A stretch of DNA of 64,000 nucleotides from Rhizobium sp. 16-488-2b (GCF_017741815.1 NZ_JAGHMF010000007.1:430538-494537), one strand, 5' to 3'. Shown: positions 34,067 to 43,961, numbered from the stretch's first letter. Made by a program: numbers and translations. Notes: generated from the letters alone by a model not told the origin.

Positions 34067-35350
34067 ATGCTCGATATCAAATGGATCCGTGAGAATCCCG
34101 AAGCCCTCGACGCGGCACTTGCCAAGCGTGGTGCCGAGCCCCTGTCCGAAAGCCTGATCGCGCTGGACGAGAAGCGCCGCACGGCCGTTCAGAAGGTCCA
34201 GGACATGCTGTCCCGCCGCAACGCCGCCTCCAAGGAGATCGGTGCTGCCATGGCGCAGAAGAACACCGAGCTCGCCGAGAAGCTGAAGGCCGAGGTCGCC
34301 GATCTCAAGGTCTTGCTGCCGGCCGCCGAAGAAGACGATCGCGCTTTCTCCGAAGAGCTGAACGACGCCCTCTCGCGCATCCCCAACGTCCCCCATGACG
34401 ACGTCCCCGTCGGCAAGGACGAGGCCGACAACGTCGTCACCCGCGTCACCGGCGAAAAGCCGCGTTGGAACCATACGCCGAAGGAACACTACGAAATCGG
34501 CGAAGCCCTCGGCTACATGGATTTCGAAACCGCCGCCAAGCTCTCCGGCTCGCGCTTCACCGTCCTGACCGGCCCGCTGGCAAGGCTGGAGCGGGCGCTC
34601 GGCCAGTTCATGATCGACCTGCACACAAGCGAGCACGGCTACACCGAAGTGAGCTCGCCGCTGATGGTGCGCGCCGAAGCACTGTTCGGCACCGGCAACC
34701 TGCCGAAGTTCGAGGAAGACCTCTTCAAGACGACCGACGGCCGCTACATGATCCCGACCGCCGAGGTCACGCTCACCAACCTCGTGCGTGAGGAAATCCT
34801 CGAGCATGACAAGCTTCCGCTGCGCTTCACCGCGCTCACCCCGTCCTTCCGCTCGGAAGCAGGTTCGGCCGGCCGCGACACGCGCGGCATGCTGCGCCAG
34901 CATCAGTTCTGGAAGTGCGAGCTGGTCTCGATCACCGACGCCGAAAGCTCGATCGCCGAGCATGAGCGCATGACGGCTTGCGCCGAGGAGGTCTTGAAGC
35001 GCCTTGGCCTGCATTTCCGCACGCTGACGCTCTGCACCGGCGACATGGGCTTCGGCTCGCGCAAGACCTACGATCTCGAGGTCTGGCTGCCCGGCCAGAA
35101 CACCTACCGCGAAATCTCGTCCTGCTCGGTCTGCGGCGATTTCCAGGCGCGGCGCATGAACACGCGTTATCGCGGCAAGGAAGACAAGACCAACCGCTTC
35201 GTTCACACGCTGAACGGCTCCGGCACTGCCGTCGGCCGCTGCCTGATCGCGGTTCTGGAAAACTATCTGAACGAGGATGGTTCTGTGACCATCCCCGACG
35301 TGCTGGTACCCTACATGGGCGGCCTGACGAAGATCGAAAAGGCGGCCTGA
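34067..35350 (+). CDS. serS: seryl-tRNA synthetase
   Basis: Predicted 427 residues, normal length. N-terminal coiled-coil arm (residues about 25-105; [17 protein letters not shown] ... [14 protein letters not shown]), then class II motifs: [33 protein letters not shown] and the C-terminal [17 protein letters not shown] motif 3. Charges tRNA-Ser. Four bases before surE, so they are cotranscribed. Confidence 0.98.
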   Translation: MLDIKWIRENPEALDAALAKRGAEPLSESLIALDEKRRTAVQKVQDMLSRRNAASKEIGAAMAQKNTELAEKLKAEVADLKVLLPAAEEDDRAFSEELNDALSRIPNVPHDDVPVGKDEADNVVTRVTGEKPRWNHTPKEHYEIGEALGYMDFETAAKLSGSRFTVLTGPLARLERALGQFMIDLHTSEHGYTEVSSPLMVRAEALFGTGNLPKFEEDLFKTTDGRYMIPTAEVTLTNLVREEILEHDKLPLRFTALTPSFRSEAGSAGRDTRGMLRQHQFWKCELVSITDAESSIAEHERMTACAEEVLKRLGLHFRTLTLCTGDMGFGSRKTYDLEVWLPGQNTYREISSCSVCGDFQARRMNTRYRGKEDKTNRFVHTLNGSGTAVGRCLIAVLENYLNEDGSVTIPDVLVPYMGGLTKIEKAA

Positions 35351-35354
35351 GACC

Positions 35355-36122
35355 ATGCGCATTCTGCTTACCAACGACGACGGCATTCACGCGGAAGGCC
35401 TTGCGGCGCTGGAGCGGATTGCGCGCACACTCTCCGACGATGTCTGGATCGTCGCGCCCGAGACCGACCAGAGCGGTCTTGCGCATTCGCTGAGCCTGTC
35501 GGAGCCGCTGCGTCTGCGCAAGATCTCCGACAAGCACTTCGCGCTGCGCGGCACGCCGACCGATTGCGTCATCATGGGCATCAAGCAGGTGATGGAGATC
35601 AAGCCCGATCTCGTACTGTCAGGCGTCAACGCCGGTTCGAACGTGGCTGACGACGTCACCTATTCGGGCACGATCGCCGGCGCCATCGAAGGCACGATGC
35701 AGGGCGTACGCTCCTTTGCGTTGAGCCAGGCTTACATTCGCGAAGGCGACCAGCGCATCCTTCCCTGGGAAGTCTGCGAGACGCATGCGCCGGCGCTGCT
35801 CAACAAGCTGATGTCGGTCGATCTGCCCGAGGGCACTTTCCTCAATCTCAATTTCCCGAACTGCGCGCCAGACGAAGTCGAGGGCACTGAGGTGACCGCG
35901 CAGGGCAAGCTCGCCTTCAATCTGGAGGTCGATGCCCGCGCCGATGGTCGTGGCTTCCCCTATTACTGGCTGAAGTTCGGCGAGCGCGCCGGCGCCTTCG
36001 TTGACGGCACCGATGTCAACGCGCTCAAGAATAGAAAGATTTCGGTAACGCCTTTGAAACTGGATCTGACCGATTATTCCGTACAGGACCGCGTGGCGCG
36101 GGCGCTTTCGGGTACGGAGTAA
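35355..36122 (+). CDS. surE: 5'-nucleotidase SurE
   Basis: Predicted 255 residues. N-terminal [17 protein letters not shown] carries the metal-binding Asp-Asp; also VSAVNAGSN-like [26 protein letters not shown]. SurE hydrolyses nucleoside 5'-monophosphates and polyphosphate; its partnership with Pcm in stationary-phase survival explains the adjacent gene. Overlap and spacing show one unit with serS and pcm. Confidence 0.97.
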   Translation: MRILLTNDDGIHAEGLAALERIARTLSDDVWIVAPETDQSGLAHSLSLSEPLRLRKISDKHFALRGTPTDCVIMGIKQVMEIKPDLVLSGVNAGSNVADDVTYSGTIAGAIEGTMQGVRSFALSQAYIREGDQRILPWEVCETHAPALLNKLMSVDLPEGTFLNLNFPNCAPDEVEGTEVTAQGKLAFNLEVDARADGRGFPYYWLKFGERAGAFVDGTDVNALKNRKISVTPLKLDLTDYSVQDRVARALSGTE

Positions 36123-36128
36123 ATCGCA

Positions 36129-36782
36129 TTGGCGGCACGTCTGGTGGAGAAGGAAGAGTTTGCGGCACTCGTTTTGAGGCTGCGGGCCGAAGGCGTGTCC
36201 GATCTTGATCTGCTGACGGCGGTCGAGCAGGCGCCGCGCTCGCTCTTCGTGCCGCCGCAGTTCGCCCAACAGGCCTATTCCAGCCGCACGATCCCCATTG
36301 AATGCGGCTCCTTCCTCGAAGGCGTCGATTTCGCCGTCCGCGTCCTGCATCACCTGAGAGTGAAGCCCGGCCAGCGTGTGCTGGAAGTAGGCACCGGCAG
36401 CGGTTTCATGACCGCTGTGATCGCCCGCATGGCCGAGCGCGTGCTCACCATAGACCGGTACAAGACGCTGACCTCGAACGCCCAGAAGCGTTTCGAAACG
36501 CTCGGCATCCGCAACATCATCGTTCGCCAAGCCGATGGCAGCGCCGGCCTGCAGGGCGAGGGCACCTTCGACCGTATCCTGGTCACCGCCGCCTTCGAGA
36601 GCATGCCGCGCTTCTATGCCGACCAGCTGGTTTCCGGCGGTTCGATGATCGCGCCGCTGATCATCTCCGAGACCGAATGTCGCCTCGTTCGCCTGACCAA
36701 GACCGGAAGTCGCTTCGAGCGGGAAGAGTTATTCAACTCCCCATACCTGCCGATTGTTCCGCGCGTCGCCTCGCAACTCTGA
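36129..36782 (+). CDS. pcm: protein-L-isoaspartate O-methyltransferase
   Basis: Predicted 217 residues from TTG 36129, six bases after surE. SAM motif VLEVGTGSGFMTAVIARM (about residues 85-102) and DGSAGLQGEGTFDRILVTAAF match Pcm. The substrate loop reads IPIECGSFLEGVDFA in place of the usual QTISQP loop, a common rhizobial variant. It methylates isoaspartyl residues to begin repair of aged proteins. Second Pcm-family gene in the window; this one has the standard surE-pcm-nlpD context. Confidence 0.92.
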   Translation: MAARLVEKEEFAALVLRLRAEGVSDLDLLTAVEQAPRSLFVPPQFAQQAYSSRTIPIECGSFLEGVDFAVRVLHHLRVKPGQRVLEVGTGSGFMTAVIARMAERVLTIDRYKTLTSNAQKRFETLGIRNIIVRQADGSAGLQGEGTFDRILVTAAFESMPRFYADQLVSGGSMIAPLIISETECRLVRLTKTGSRFEREELFNSPYLPIVPRVASQL

Positions 36783-36911
36783 TTGCGTCGTCGCTATGGT
36801 TAGCGATTTGTCAAAAAACGCAAGCTGATGTTTCCGCCTTAACCGGTTGGTAATGCTAACGCGCTTTAATCATACCCACAAATGGTTGCGTTATTCAGTG
36901 GGTCGAGTGTC

Positions 36912-38501
36912 ATGCGTTTCAGCGTTTCGCCTAAGTTCGGGAAGTCTGCCGGTAATGCCCTGATCGTGGCTCTCCTGGCGAGTGCTGCATCAGGTTGCAG
37001 TTCCGATGTGACACGTTTCGGCGGTCTGTTTTCTTCGTCCGGTCAGGACCAGATGACGACAAATTCCATTCCTCGTCGGAGCATGAGCGGCCTTCAGGCT
37101 GACCCAGTGCCGCAGGCGGACATGCAGGGCGGCGCGATGCAGCCCAACTATGCCAACAACAATCAGGCGATGAACCAGCCCTATCCGAGCCAGCAGTCGA
37201 CCTACGGCTCGAGCGCTCGCATGGCATCCGCGCCGGTTTCCGTTCAGCGCTCCGAGCTTGCCGCTCCCGGCGCCGTGTCGCAGGCCCCCGTATCCGCTGC
37301 TCGCGAAAAGCAGGTTGCCCTCGCTCAGCCGTTCCCGGCCGCCAACGCGCCGCAGCATTCCAGCCAGGTCATCGTTCCGCCGAAGCGCAACGCCGACAAC
37401 ATCGTCACGGGCTCGACGCCGAAGGTCTCCGGCTGGTCCTCGACCAACGCTCCCTCGGTCACCATGCGTCCCGGCGAGAGCGTCGCGATCCTCGCCAACC
37501 GCTACGGCGTTCCTGAAAAGGAAATCCTGCGCGCCAACGGCTTGAAGAGTGCCGCCGCCGCAAGGCCCGGCCAGACCATCCTGATCCCGACCTTCAACGG
37601 CGGCAACGCCGCCAAGGCCGCCGCGCAGTCGAACGACCTTGCGAAGGGTGGTCAGGCGCCGCAGCCGGCTCGTGGCCAGGAACAGAACCTCGCGGTAATT
37701 CCGAATGGCTCGAACGCCTCGCGTGACAAGTCGATGGCAAGTGCCGACCAGTCCGGCAAGGCGCCCGTCGGCGCCGGCCCGAAGGGCGCGGGCGGCACCT
37801 ACGTCGTCAAGTCGGGTGACTCGCTTGCCAAGATCGCCAAGGCGACCGGCAACAGCATCGACGACATCAAGGCCGCCAACAACCTCACGGCCGGCTCGAT
37901 CCGCATCGGTCAGGAACTGAACATCCCGAACGGCAGCGGCTCAGCCGACACCATTAAGACGGCGTCGATCCAGCCGAAGGCCGAGCCAAAGCCCGCCGCA
38001 CAGCCGGCATCCGCGCCGGAAACGGCCGCAGCCCAGCCCGCCACCTACAAGGCGCCGGTCGCCACCGAAAGCGTCAGCGACGCCGCCAAGAAGGAAGTGG
38101 CATCGGCAGCACCTGAAGCCACCGGCATCGGCAAGTATCGCTGGCCGGTCCGTGGTGCCGTGATCGCCGCCTACGGCGCCAACGTCAACGGCAGCCGCAA
38201 CGATGGTATCGACATCTCGGTTCCGCAGGGCACGGCCATCAAGGCAGCTGAAAACGGCGTCGTCATCTACGCCGGCAACGGCCTCAAGGAACTCGGCAAC
38301 ACCGTCCTCGTTCGCCACGACGACGGCACCGTCACCGTCTACGGCAATGCCGACACGCTGAGCGTGACGCGCGGCCAAAAGATCCAGCGCGGCCAGACGG
38401 TCGCGGTGTCAGGCATGAGCGGCAACGTCAAGCAGCCGCAGGTTCACTTCGAAGTCCGCAAGGACGCGACGCCAGTGAACCCGATGACTTTCCTCGAGTA
38501 G
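36912..38501 (+). CDS. NlpD-like LysM / degenerate LytM protein
   Basis: Predicted 529 residues from ATG 36912; an ATG at 36882 is possible. Lipoprotein signal ends in SGCSSD. Two LysM glycan-binding domains are visible (SVTMRPGESVAILANRYGV at about residue 180 and GTYVVKSGDSLAKIAKATGN at about 296). The C-terminal M23 domain (from about residue 410) has lost metal ligands: NDGIDIS instead of HxGxD, YGNAD instead of the usual His, and QVHFEV instead of HLHF. As in E. coli NlpD this argues for an amidase activator rather than an endopeptidase. Context surE-pcm-nlpD fits. Confidence 0.9.
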   Translation: MRFSVSPKFGKSAGNALIVALLASAASGCSSDVTRFGGLFSSSGQDQMTTNSIPRRSMSGLQADPVPQADMQGGAMQPNYANNNQAMNQPYPSQQSTYGSSARMASAPVSVQRSELAAPGAVSQAPVSAAREKQVALAQPFPAANAPQHSSQVIVPPKRNADNIVTGSTPKVSGWSSTNAPSVTMRPGESVAILANRYGVPEKEILRANGLKSAAAARPGQTILIPTFNGGNAAKAAAQSNDLAKGGQAPQPARGQEQNLAVIPNGSNASRDKSMASADQSGKAPVGAGPKGAGGTYVVKSGDSLAKIAKATGNSIDDIKAANNLTAGSIRIGQELNIPNGSGSADTIKTASIQPKAEPKPAAQPASAPETAAAQPATYKAPVATESVSDAAKKEVASAAPEATGIGKYRWPVRGAVIAAYGANVNGSRNDGIDISVPQGTAIKAAENGVVIYAGNGLKELGNTVLVRHDDGTVTVYGNADTLSVTRGQKIQRGQTVAVSGMSGNVKQPQVHFEVRKDATPVNPMTFLE

Positions 38502-38555
38502 GTTGGGCCTCGAGTAGGGTAGGCCTCGAGTAGGTCAAGAGTTTCCTCGAATAGG
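38492..38555 (+). repeat. four short direct repeats over the stop of the NlpD-like gene
   Basis: CCTCGAGTAGG occurs at 38492-38502, 38508-38518 and 38524-38534, with a variant CCTCGAATAGG at 38545-38555. The first copy includes the stop codon. Spacing is 16, 16 and 21 bases, so the end of the gene was tandemly duplicated. Confidence 0.85.
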
Positions 38556-38577
38556 TATTGTGTATCGAGGACAATGC

Positions 38578-38603
38578 AAAAGCCCGGCAGATGCCGGGCT
38601 TTT
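38578..38603. terminator. bidirectional terminator between convergent genes
   Basis: AAAAGCCCGGC (38578-38588) and GCCGGGCTTTT (38593-38603) with a four-base loop. The A-run serves as T-run in the other direction, so it can end both the NlpD-like and the DUF815 transcripts. Confidence 0.88.
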
Positions 38604-38631
38604 GTCGTTTCAGGCAATCGTGAAACAGCCA

Positions 38632-39504
38632 TCAGGCTCTGTCGAGCGCGATCCGCTTCCGGCCCGCGAGGTCCTGGATATACTGCCAGGCGACGCGGCC
38701 CGAGCGGGCGCCGCGCGTCGTTGCCCATTCCAACGCTTCCGCATGCAGCGTCTCGCGGTCGAGCGGCAGCTTGAAGTGGGCGGCATAGCCGTCGATCATC
38801 GTCAGATAGTCGTCCTGGCTGCACTTGTGGAAGCCGAGCCACAGCCCGAAACGGTCTGACAGCGACACCTTCTCCTCGACAGCCTCCGACGGGTTGATCG
38901 CCGTCGACTGCTCGTTCTCCATCATGTGGCGCGGAAGGAGGTGGCGACGGTTGGAGGTCGCATAGAACAGCACATTTTCCGGCCGTCCCTCGACACCGCC
39001 ATCGAGCGCCGCCTTCAGCGACTTGTAGGCCGTGTCGTCGTGGTCGAAGGAAAGGTCGTCGCAGAAGACGATGACCCGGTGCGGCGTGTCCTTCAGGAGG
39101 TCGAGCAGTGTGGGCAGGCTGGCGATATCCTCGCGGTGCACCTCGACCAGCTTCAGCGAGACGCCGCTGTCGCGTCTGACATCTTCGTGAACGGCCTTCA
39201 CCAGCGACGACTTGCCCATGCCCCGCGCGCCCCACAGAAGCACGTTGTTGGCTGCATAGCCCTCGGCGAAGCGCACCGTGTTTTCATGCAGGATATCGCG
39301 TACGCGATCGACGCCGCGGATCAGCGCCAGCGCCACGCGGTTGGGGCGGGCAACAGGCTGCAGATGCTGGCGGGCAGGGGCCCAGACAAAACAGTCGGCC
39401 GCGTTCCAGTCGTTGATGGCGGGCGGCGGTCCCGCCAGCCGTTCCACGGCATCGGCAAGGCGGCGCAGTTCGCCGAGAATGATGCTGTTGACGTCTTCGG
39501 CCAT
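38632..39504 (-). CDS. DUF815 AAA-type ATPase
   Basis: Predicted 290 residues. Walker A GARGMGKSSLVK (about residues 92-103), Walker B VIVFCDDLSFD and the ATSNRRHLLPR sensor-like stretch identify the DUF815 family of AAA-like ATPases. AAGGAGAAA precedes the ATG. Role unknown. It converges on the NlpD-like gene and diverges from yajC. Confidence 0.9.
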   Translation of the reverse strand: MAEDVNSIILGELRRLADAVERLAGPPPAINDWNAADCFVWAPARQHLQPVARPNRVALALIRGVDRVRDILHENTVRFAEGYAANNVLLWGARGMGKSSLVKAVHEDVRRDSGVSLKLVEVHREDIASLPTLLDLLKDTPHRVIVFCDDLSFDHDDTAYKSLKAALDGGVEGRPENVLFYATSNRRHLLPRHMMENEQSTAINPSEAVEEKVSLSDRFGLWLGFHKCSQDDYLTMIDGYAAHFKLPLDRETLHAEALEWATTRGARSGRVAWQYIQDLAGRKRIALDRA

Positions 39505-39713
39505 GGCCTTTTCTCCTTGGGGCGTATGCGGCTGTGTGGCAATTGCTTTTCGTAGTCGGGTAGCATGGCCTTTTATACGCGGAAAGGTTATTAGGCAGCG
39601 GAATCGGTACGGTTTTCGGCTGTTTCAGTTGCAATCGCAAAGACCATAATTATAGTCCGGCCACCGAGAAAAAAGGCGACAATCCGCCTCCGGAAAAGTT
39701 TGAGGAGATTAGC

Positions 39714-40058
39714 ATGTTCATCACCCCGGCATTCGCCCAGGCCACTGACACCGCGGCGTCGCCGTTCGGTTCCGGCTTCGAAATGATCATCCTGTTCGTG
39801 CCGCTGATGGTCGTCTGGTATTTCCTGCTCATCCGTCCGCAGCGCGCCCAGGCCAAGAAGCGCGACGAAGCCCTGAAGGCGATCCGTCGCGGCGATCAGG
39901 TCGTCACATCAGGCGGTCTCGTCGGCAAGGTCACCAAGGTGATTGACGAAAAAGAAATCGAAGTCGAAATTGCTGATGGCGTGCGCGTTCGCATCGTCCG
40001 CACCGGCGTCACCGAGATCCGCGTCAAGGGCGAGCCCGTAAAGGCAGACGCCGCATAA
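39714..40058 (+). CDS. yajC: preprotein translocase subunit YajC
   Basis: Predicted 114 residues with one N-terminal membrane helix (FEMIILFVPLMVVWYFLLIRPQ) and a cytoplasmic part with the signature RRGDQVVTSGGLVGKVTKV. Accessory subunit of the SecDF complex. TTGAGGAG precedes the ATG. It lies 54 bases before secDF in the usual order. Confidence 0.97.
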   Translation: MFITPAFAQATDTAASPFGSGFEMIILFVPLMVVWYFLLIRPQRAQAKKRDEALKAIRRGDQVVTSGGLVGKVTKVIDEKEIEVEIADGVRVRIVRTGVTEIRVKGEPVKADAA

Positions 40059-40112
40059 TCACACGCATATCCCACGAACCGGATCACCCGGATCTGACAT
40101 AGTCGAGAGAAA

Positions 40113-42644
40113 ATGCTTCATTTTTCCCGCTGGAAGACCCTTCTGATCTGGTTTGTGGTGCTGGTGGCCGTGTTGATAGCGGCCCCCAATTTTCTGCCGG
40201 TCGGCCAGTCCGGCCTGCTGTCTTCCTGGCTGTCCAAGCACCGCGTCGTGCTGGGCTCCGATCTTCGCGGCGGCACGCACGTCGTCTTCGAGGTCGACCG
40301 CGCCGATGTCGCGCGGCAGAAGCTGGTTGCCACCGTCGGCGAGATCAGCCGCTCCTTGCGCCAGGCCAATATCCGTTACACCGGGCTTACGGGCAACGAC
40401 CAGACGGTCACCGTCAAGATCACCGATCCCGCGCAGGTCGACGCCGCCGTCGCCGCGCTGAAAAATCTAACCTCGACACAAGGTGTCACGCTCAAACAGA
40501 GCAATAGCGGCGACCTCACGATCGAGATCGCGGATGCCGCCATCGACGCAGCCATTTCAAAGGCGCAGGCCCAATCCGTCGACATCGTCGGCCGCCGCAT
40601 CGCCGGCCTTGGCAACCCGGATTTCGCGATCAAGCCCGAGGGCGCCGATCGTCTTGATGTCCAGGTCTTCGGCGTCATCGATGCCGAGCGTCTGAAGAAC
40701 ATTCTCAACGAGCCCGCCAAGCTCTCCGTGCGCATGCTCGACGAAACCATGTCGGGGCAGGACGCGGTCAACGGCCGCTGGCCGGCGAGCTCCGAGGTTC
40801 TCTATTCGCTGGATGATCCGCCGGTTCCCTATCTCGTGGACCGTACCGATTTCATCACCAGCGCCAATATTGTCGATGTCCAATCCTTCGCGGATGCGCA
40901 GGCCGACACGGTGGCGATCCGCTACGCGCTCGACGCCGAAGGCACCAAGCGCCTGGCGGAGAAGACGCAGCAGCACGCCGGCGGCCACCTCGCCATCATC
41001 TTCGACGATCAGGTCATGGCATCGCTCCCGATCAGCGCGCCGATCCTCGACGGCAAGGGCGAGATCCCGGTCAGCTACACTGAGCAAGGGGCGAGCGATC
41101 TCGCCCTCATGCTGCGCGCCGGCGCTCTTCCGGCGACACTGACGACGGTCGAGGAGCGCACGGTAAGCCCGGCGCTCGGCGCGGAATCGGCGCGGGCAGG
41201 GCTCGTCGCCGGCATCGTCGCGGCCATCCTGGTCATCGGCCTGATGTTTGGCTTCTATCGCGGCCTCGGCCTGATCGCCGCTTTGTCGCTGCTCCTGAAC
41301 CTCATCCTCATCCTCGCGGTGATGAGCCTCATCGGCGCCACGCTCACCTTGCCGGGGATCGCCGGCATCGTGCTCATCATGGGCATGGCGGTTGACGCCA
41401 ATGTCCTGATCTACGAGCGCATCCGCGACGAGGCGAAAACCGGCCGGCCGTTCTTCGAGGCGATCGACTACGGTTTCTCCCGCGCCATCATGACGATCCT
41501 CGACGCTAACGTCACCATCTTCATCGCCGCCGTCATCCTCTATTTCCTCGGCAACGACGCCGTGCGCGGCTTTGCCGTCACGCTCGCCGCCGGCATCCTA
41601 ACCACCATCTTCACGGCCGTCACGCTCACCCGCTGGATCGTCGTCACCTGGCTGCATCGCCGTCATCCCCGGCATCTGCCGAAGGATGTCCACACCGGCA
41701 TCTTCGACCGCGCCAACATCCGCTTCATGGGCATCCGCCGCTACGTGTTCACCGCATCGGCCGCCCTTTGCGTCGCGGCCATGCTGGGCTTCGCGGCGGT
41801 CGGAATGCATCTCGGCATCGATTTCGCCGGCGGTTCGATCATCGAAGTGAAGGCCAAACAAGGCCCTGCCGACCTTGAGGATATCCAGGCTCGCTTAGGC
41901 GATCTGCCGATCGGCGACATCCTTGCCCGCAGGCTGGCCGATCCTGCCGGCGCGCTGATCCAATTGGAAGCGCAGGGCGGCGGCGAGAATGCCGAACAGT
42001 CGGCGGTCACGCTGGTACGCGACGAACTCGCCAACGATTATGATTTCCGCCGCGTCGAAGTGGTCGGCCCCGCCATCTCCGGCGAACTCACGCGCGCCGC
42101 CTCGCTCGGCGTGCTCGCGTCGCTCCTCGTCATCCTCGTCTATATCTGGATGCGCTTCGAGTGGCAGTTCGCCGTCGGCGCCATCGTCGCCACGCTGCAC
42201 GACATCATCCTGATCCTCGGGCTCTTCGTGCTGACGGGCATCGAGTTCAACCTGACCAGCGTCGCCGCCCTTTTGACCATCATTGGCTATTCGCTCAACG
42301 ATACCGTCGTGGTCTACGACCGTATGCGCGAAAACCTGAAGCGTTACCGCAAGATGCCGCTGCCGATCCTGATCGATGCGTCGATCAACCAGACGCTGTC
42401 GCGCACCGTGCTGACCGCCGCCACCACCATGCTGGCCCTGCTCGCGCTGGCGATCTTCGGCGGCGAGGTCATCCGCTCCTTCGCCTTCATCATGTTGGCT
42501 GGCGTTGCCATCGGCACGTTTTCCTCCATCTACATTGCTGCACCGGTGCTGATCGTCTTCAAGCTCCGCCCGGATGCGCTCGATAACGATAACGACAAGA
42601 AAGTACCGGAACCGGCCGCCCAGACCGGCAAGCCGGCAGTGTGA
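40113..42644 (+). CDS. secDF: protein translocase SecDF (fused)
   Basis: Predicted 843 residues: SecD part (residues about 1-530) and SecF part (about 540-810) in a single chain, as in some alphaproteobacteria. SecD: first membrane helix, LRGGTHVVFEVD periplasmic entry and LGAESARAGLVAG; SecF: GIDFAGGSIIEV and the GYSLNDTVVVYDRMREN helix. About twelve membrane segments in total. RND-type proton-driven factor that helps pull proteins out of SecYEG. The stop TGA (42642-44) is followed four bases on by the next ATG, so both are coupled. Confidence 0.97.
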   Translation: MLHFSRWKTLLIWFVVLVAVLIAAPNFLPVGQSGLLSSWLSKHRVVLGSDLRGGTHVVFEVDRADVARQKLVATVGEISRSLRQANIRYTGLTGNDQTVTVKITDPAQVDAAVAALKNLTSTQGVTLKQSNSGDLTIEIADAAIDAAISKAQAQSVDIVGRRIAGLGNPDFAIKPEGADRLDVQVFGVIDAERLKNILNEPAKLSVRMLDETMSGQDAVNGRWPASSEVLYSLDDPPVPYLVDRTDFITSANIVDVQSFADAQADTVAIRYALDAEGTKRLAEKTQQHAGGHLAIIFDDQVMASLPISAPILDGKGEIPVSYTEQGASDLALMLRAGALPATLTTVEERTVSPALGAESARAGLVAGIVAAILVIGLMFGFYRGLGLIAALSLLLNLILILAVMSLIGATLTLPGIAGIVLIMGMAVDANVLIYERIRDEAKTGRPFFEAIDYGFSRAIMTILDANVTIFIAAVILYFLGNDAVRGFAVTLAAGILTTIFTAVTLTRWIVVTWLHRRHPRHLPKDVHTGIFDRANIRFMGIRRYVFTASAALCVAAMLGFAAVGMHLGIDFAGGSIIEVKAKQGPADLEDIQARLGDLPIGDILARRLADPAGALIQLEAQGGGENAEQSAVTLVRDELANDYDFRRVEVVGPAISGELTRAASLGVLASLLVILVYIWMRFEWQFAVGAIVATLHDIILILGLFVLTGIEFNLTSVAALLTIIGYSLNDTVVVYDRMRENLKRYRKMPLPILIDASINQTLSRTVLTAATTMLALLALAIFGGEVIRSFAFIMLAGVAIGTFSSIYIAAPVLIVFKLRPDALDNDNDKKVPEPAAQTGKPAV

Positions 42645-42648
42645 GAAT

Positions 42649-43035
42649 ATGGCAAGAGGCATTGAAATACGCGAAGCGCATTTTCCCGGTCGCGCTCCGA
42701 TCGATACCTACGGGAACGGCGGCTTCCGCTTCGCCGACATGTCGCATCGCGGCTCCATCCTCTGCCTGCCGTCGGGCATCCACGGCTGGAACATGGACGC
42801 GACCATGCCGCTGTCGATCGAAAACCTGCAGCGCGTCCTGAACGAGGCGTCCGAGATCGAATTCCTGCTGCTCGGCACCGGCGTCGACATGCGCCCGATC
42901 CCGGCTGACCTCAAGGCTGCGCTGAAGGGCGCCGGCATTTCCTCGGATTCGATGAGCACGGGTGCGGCGGTGCGCACCTTCAACATCATGCTGATGGAAT
43001 CGCGTGCCGTCGCAGCGGCGCTGATCGCGGTCTGA
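42649..43035 (+). CDS. Mth938/DUF498 family protein (NDUFAF3-like)
   Basis: Predicted 128 residues from ATG 42649, four bases after secDF; the longer frame from 42574 lies inside it. The DUF498 fold is seen in REAHFPGRAPIDTYGNGGFRF and EIEFLLLGTGVDMRPIPADLK. Its human counterpart NDUFAF3 is an assembly factor for respiratory complex I, and homologues adjacent to secDF have been noted in bacteria. Three bases separate it from the next gene, so it is part of the secDF unit. Confidence 0.88.
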   Translation: MARGIEIREAHFPGRAPIDTYGNGGFRFADMSHRGSILCLPSGIHGWNMDATMPLSIENLQRVLNEASEIEFLLLGTGVDMRPIPADLKAALKGAGISSDSMSTGAAVRTFNIMLMESRAVAAALIAV

Positions 43036-43038
43036 CGC

Positions 43039-43890
43039 ATGGCCGATCAATCCTCGACGAACCAGGACATCTGCCTGGCGATGCTGCGCGACAGCGATCG
43101 CGACCGCTATCTCGCCTGCCTCCTGTCTCCCGAAGACAAACGCGGCGCGCTGGCGGCGCTTTATGCCTTCAACGCCGAACTCGCCCGCATCCGCGATCTC
43201 GTGCACGAGCCGCTTCCCGGTGAAGTGCGCATGCAATACTGGCGCGATCTTCTGGAGGGAACCGCGCACGGCTCCACCGAGGCCAACCCGCTGGCTGCCG
43301 CGTTGCTGGCCGCAATCGAGGCGCATCGCCTGCCGCGCAAGACATTGTCGGATATGATCGACGCCCGCATCTTCGACCTCTACGACGATCCGATGGAATC
43401 GCGCGGCGCGCTGGAAGGCTATGCCGGCGAAACCGCCTCGGCGCTGATCCAACTCGCAAGCCTGATCCTGTCGCCCGAGGAAGCGGCGCAGTCGGCCGAA
43501 GCCGCCGGCCATGCCGGTGTCGCCCAGGCGATCGCGGGATTGCTGCTCTTGATGCCGCTCCATCGACACCGCGGCCAGATCTACATCCCGCTCGAGATCC
43601 TTGCCGCGACCGGACTTGACCGTGACAGCTTTCTGGCTGGCGAAGACAAGGCGCGCATCTCGGCCGCCGTCGAGGCCTTCGCCGGCCTCGGCCGCGACCA
43701 TCTCGCGAAAGCGCGCAAGGTCGCGATCCCGCAACCGGTCTTCCCGGCCTTCCTGCCCGCATCTCTCGCAGCGCCAGTGTTGTCGAAAGCGCAGAAGCTG
43801 GGGGCGGGGCTGTTCGATCGCTCCGCGCAGCAGCCGCAATGGCGCCGCCAGATCGGCATGACCGTGGCGCTGATGCGCAAGAAAATCTGA
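43039..43890 (+). CDS. squalene/phytoene synthase family protein, NDUFAF6-like
   Basis: Predicted 283 residues. Family fold is shown by ALAALYAFNAELARIRDLV and the DARIFDLYDDPMESRGALEGYAGETAS segment. Catalytic members use Asp-rich DxxxD motifs for Mg-prenyl diphosphate; the first motif region here reads NAELARIRD and the second is not a clean DxxxD, so catalysis is doubtful. NDUFAF6, a mitochondrial complex I assembly factor, is the non-enzymatic branch of this family. Coupled (three bases) to the NDUFAF3-like gene, so the assembly role is favoured over terpene synthesis. Confidence 0.85.
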   Translation: MADQSSTNQDICLAMLRDSDRDRYLACLLSPEDKRGALAALYAFNAELARIRDLVHEPLPGEVRMQYWRDLLEGTAHGSTEANPLAAALLAAIEAHRLPRKTLSDMIDARIFDLYDDPMESRGALEGYAGETASALIQLASLILSPEEAAQSAEAAGHAGVAQAIAGLLLLMPLHRHRGQIYIPLEILAATGLDRDSFLAGEDKARISAAVEAFAGLGRDHLAKARKVAIPQPVFPAFLPASLAAPVLSKAQKLGAGLFDRSAQQPQWRRQIGMTVALMRKKI

Positions 43891-43961
43891 GGCTCGTTCA
43901 AACTCGCGCAAGCCTCGCGCGTTATAGCTGTCATCATCGCTTGCTTTGAATGGAGTGTGAC

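Noticed and set aside
43039..43890. Carotenoid or hopanoid biosynthesis enzyme
   Set aside because: The Asp-rich substrate motifs are degraded and no other isoprenoid genes are nearby; NDUFAF6-like role is more likely.
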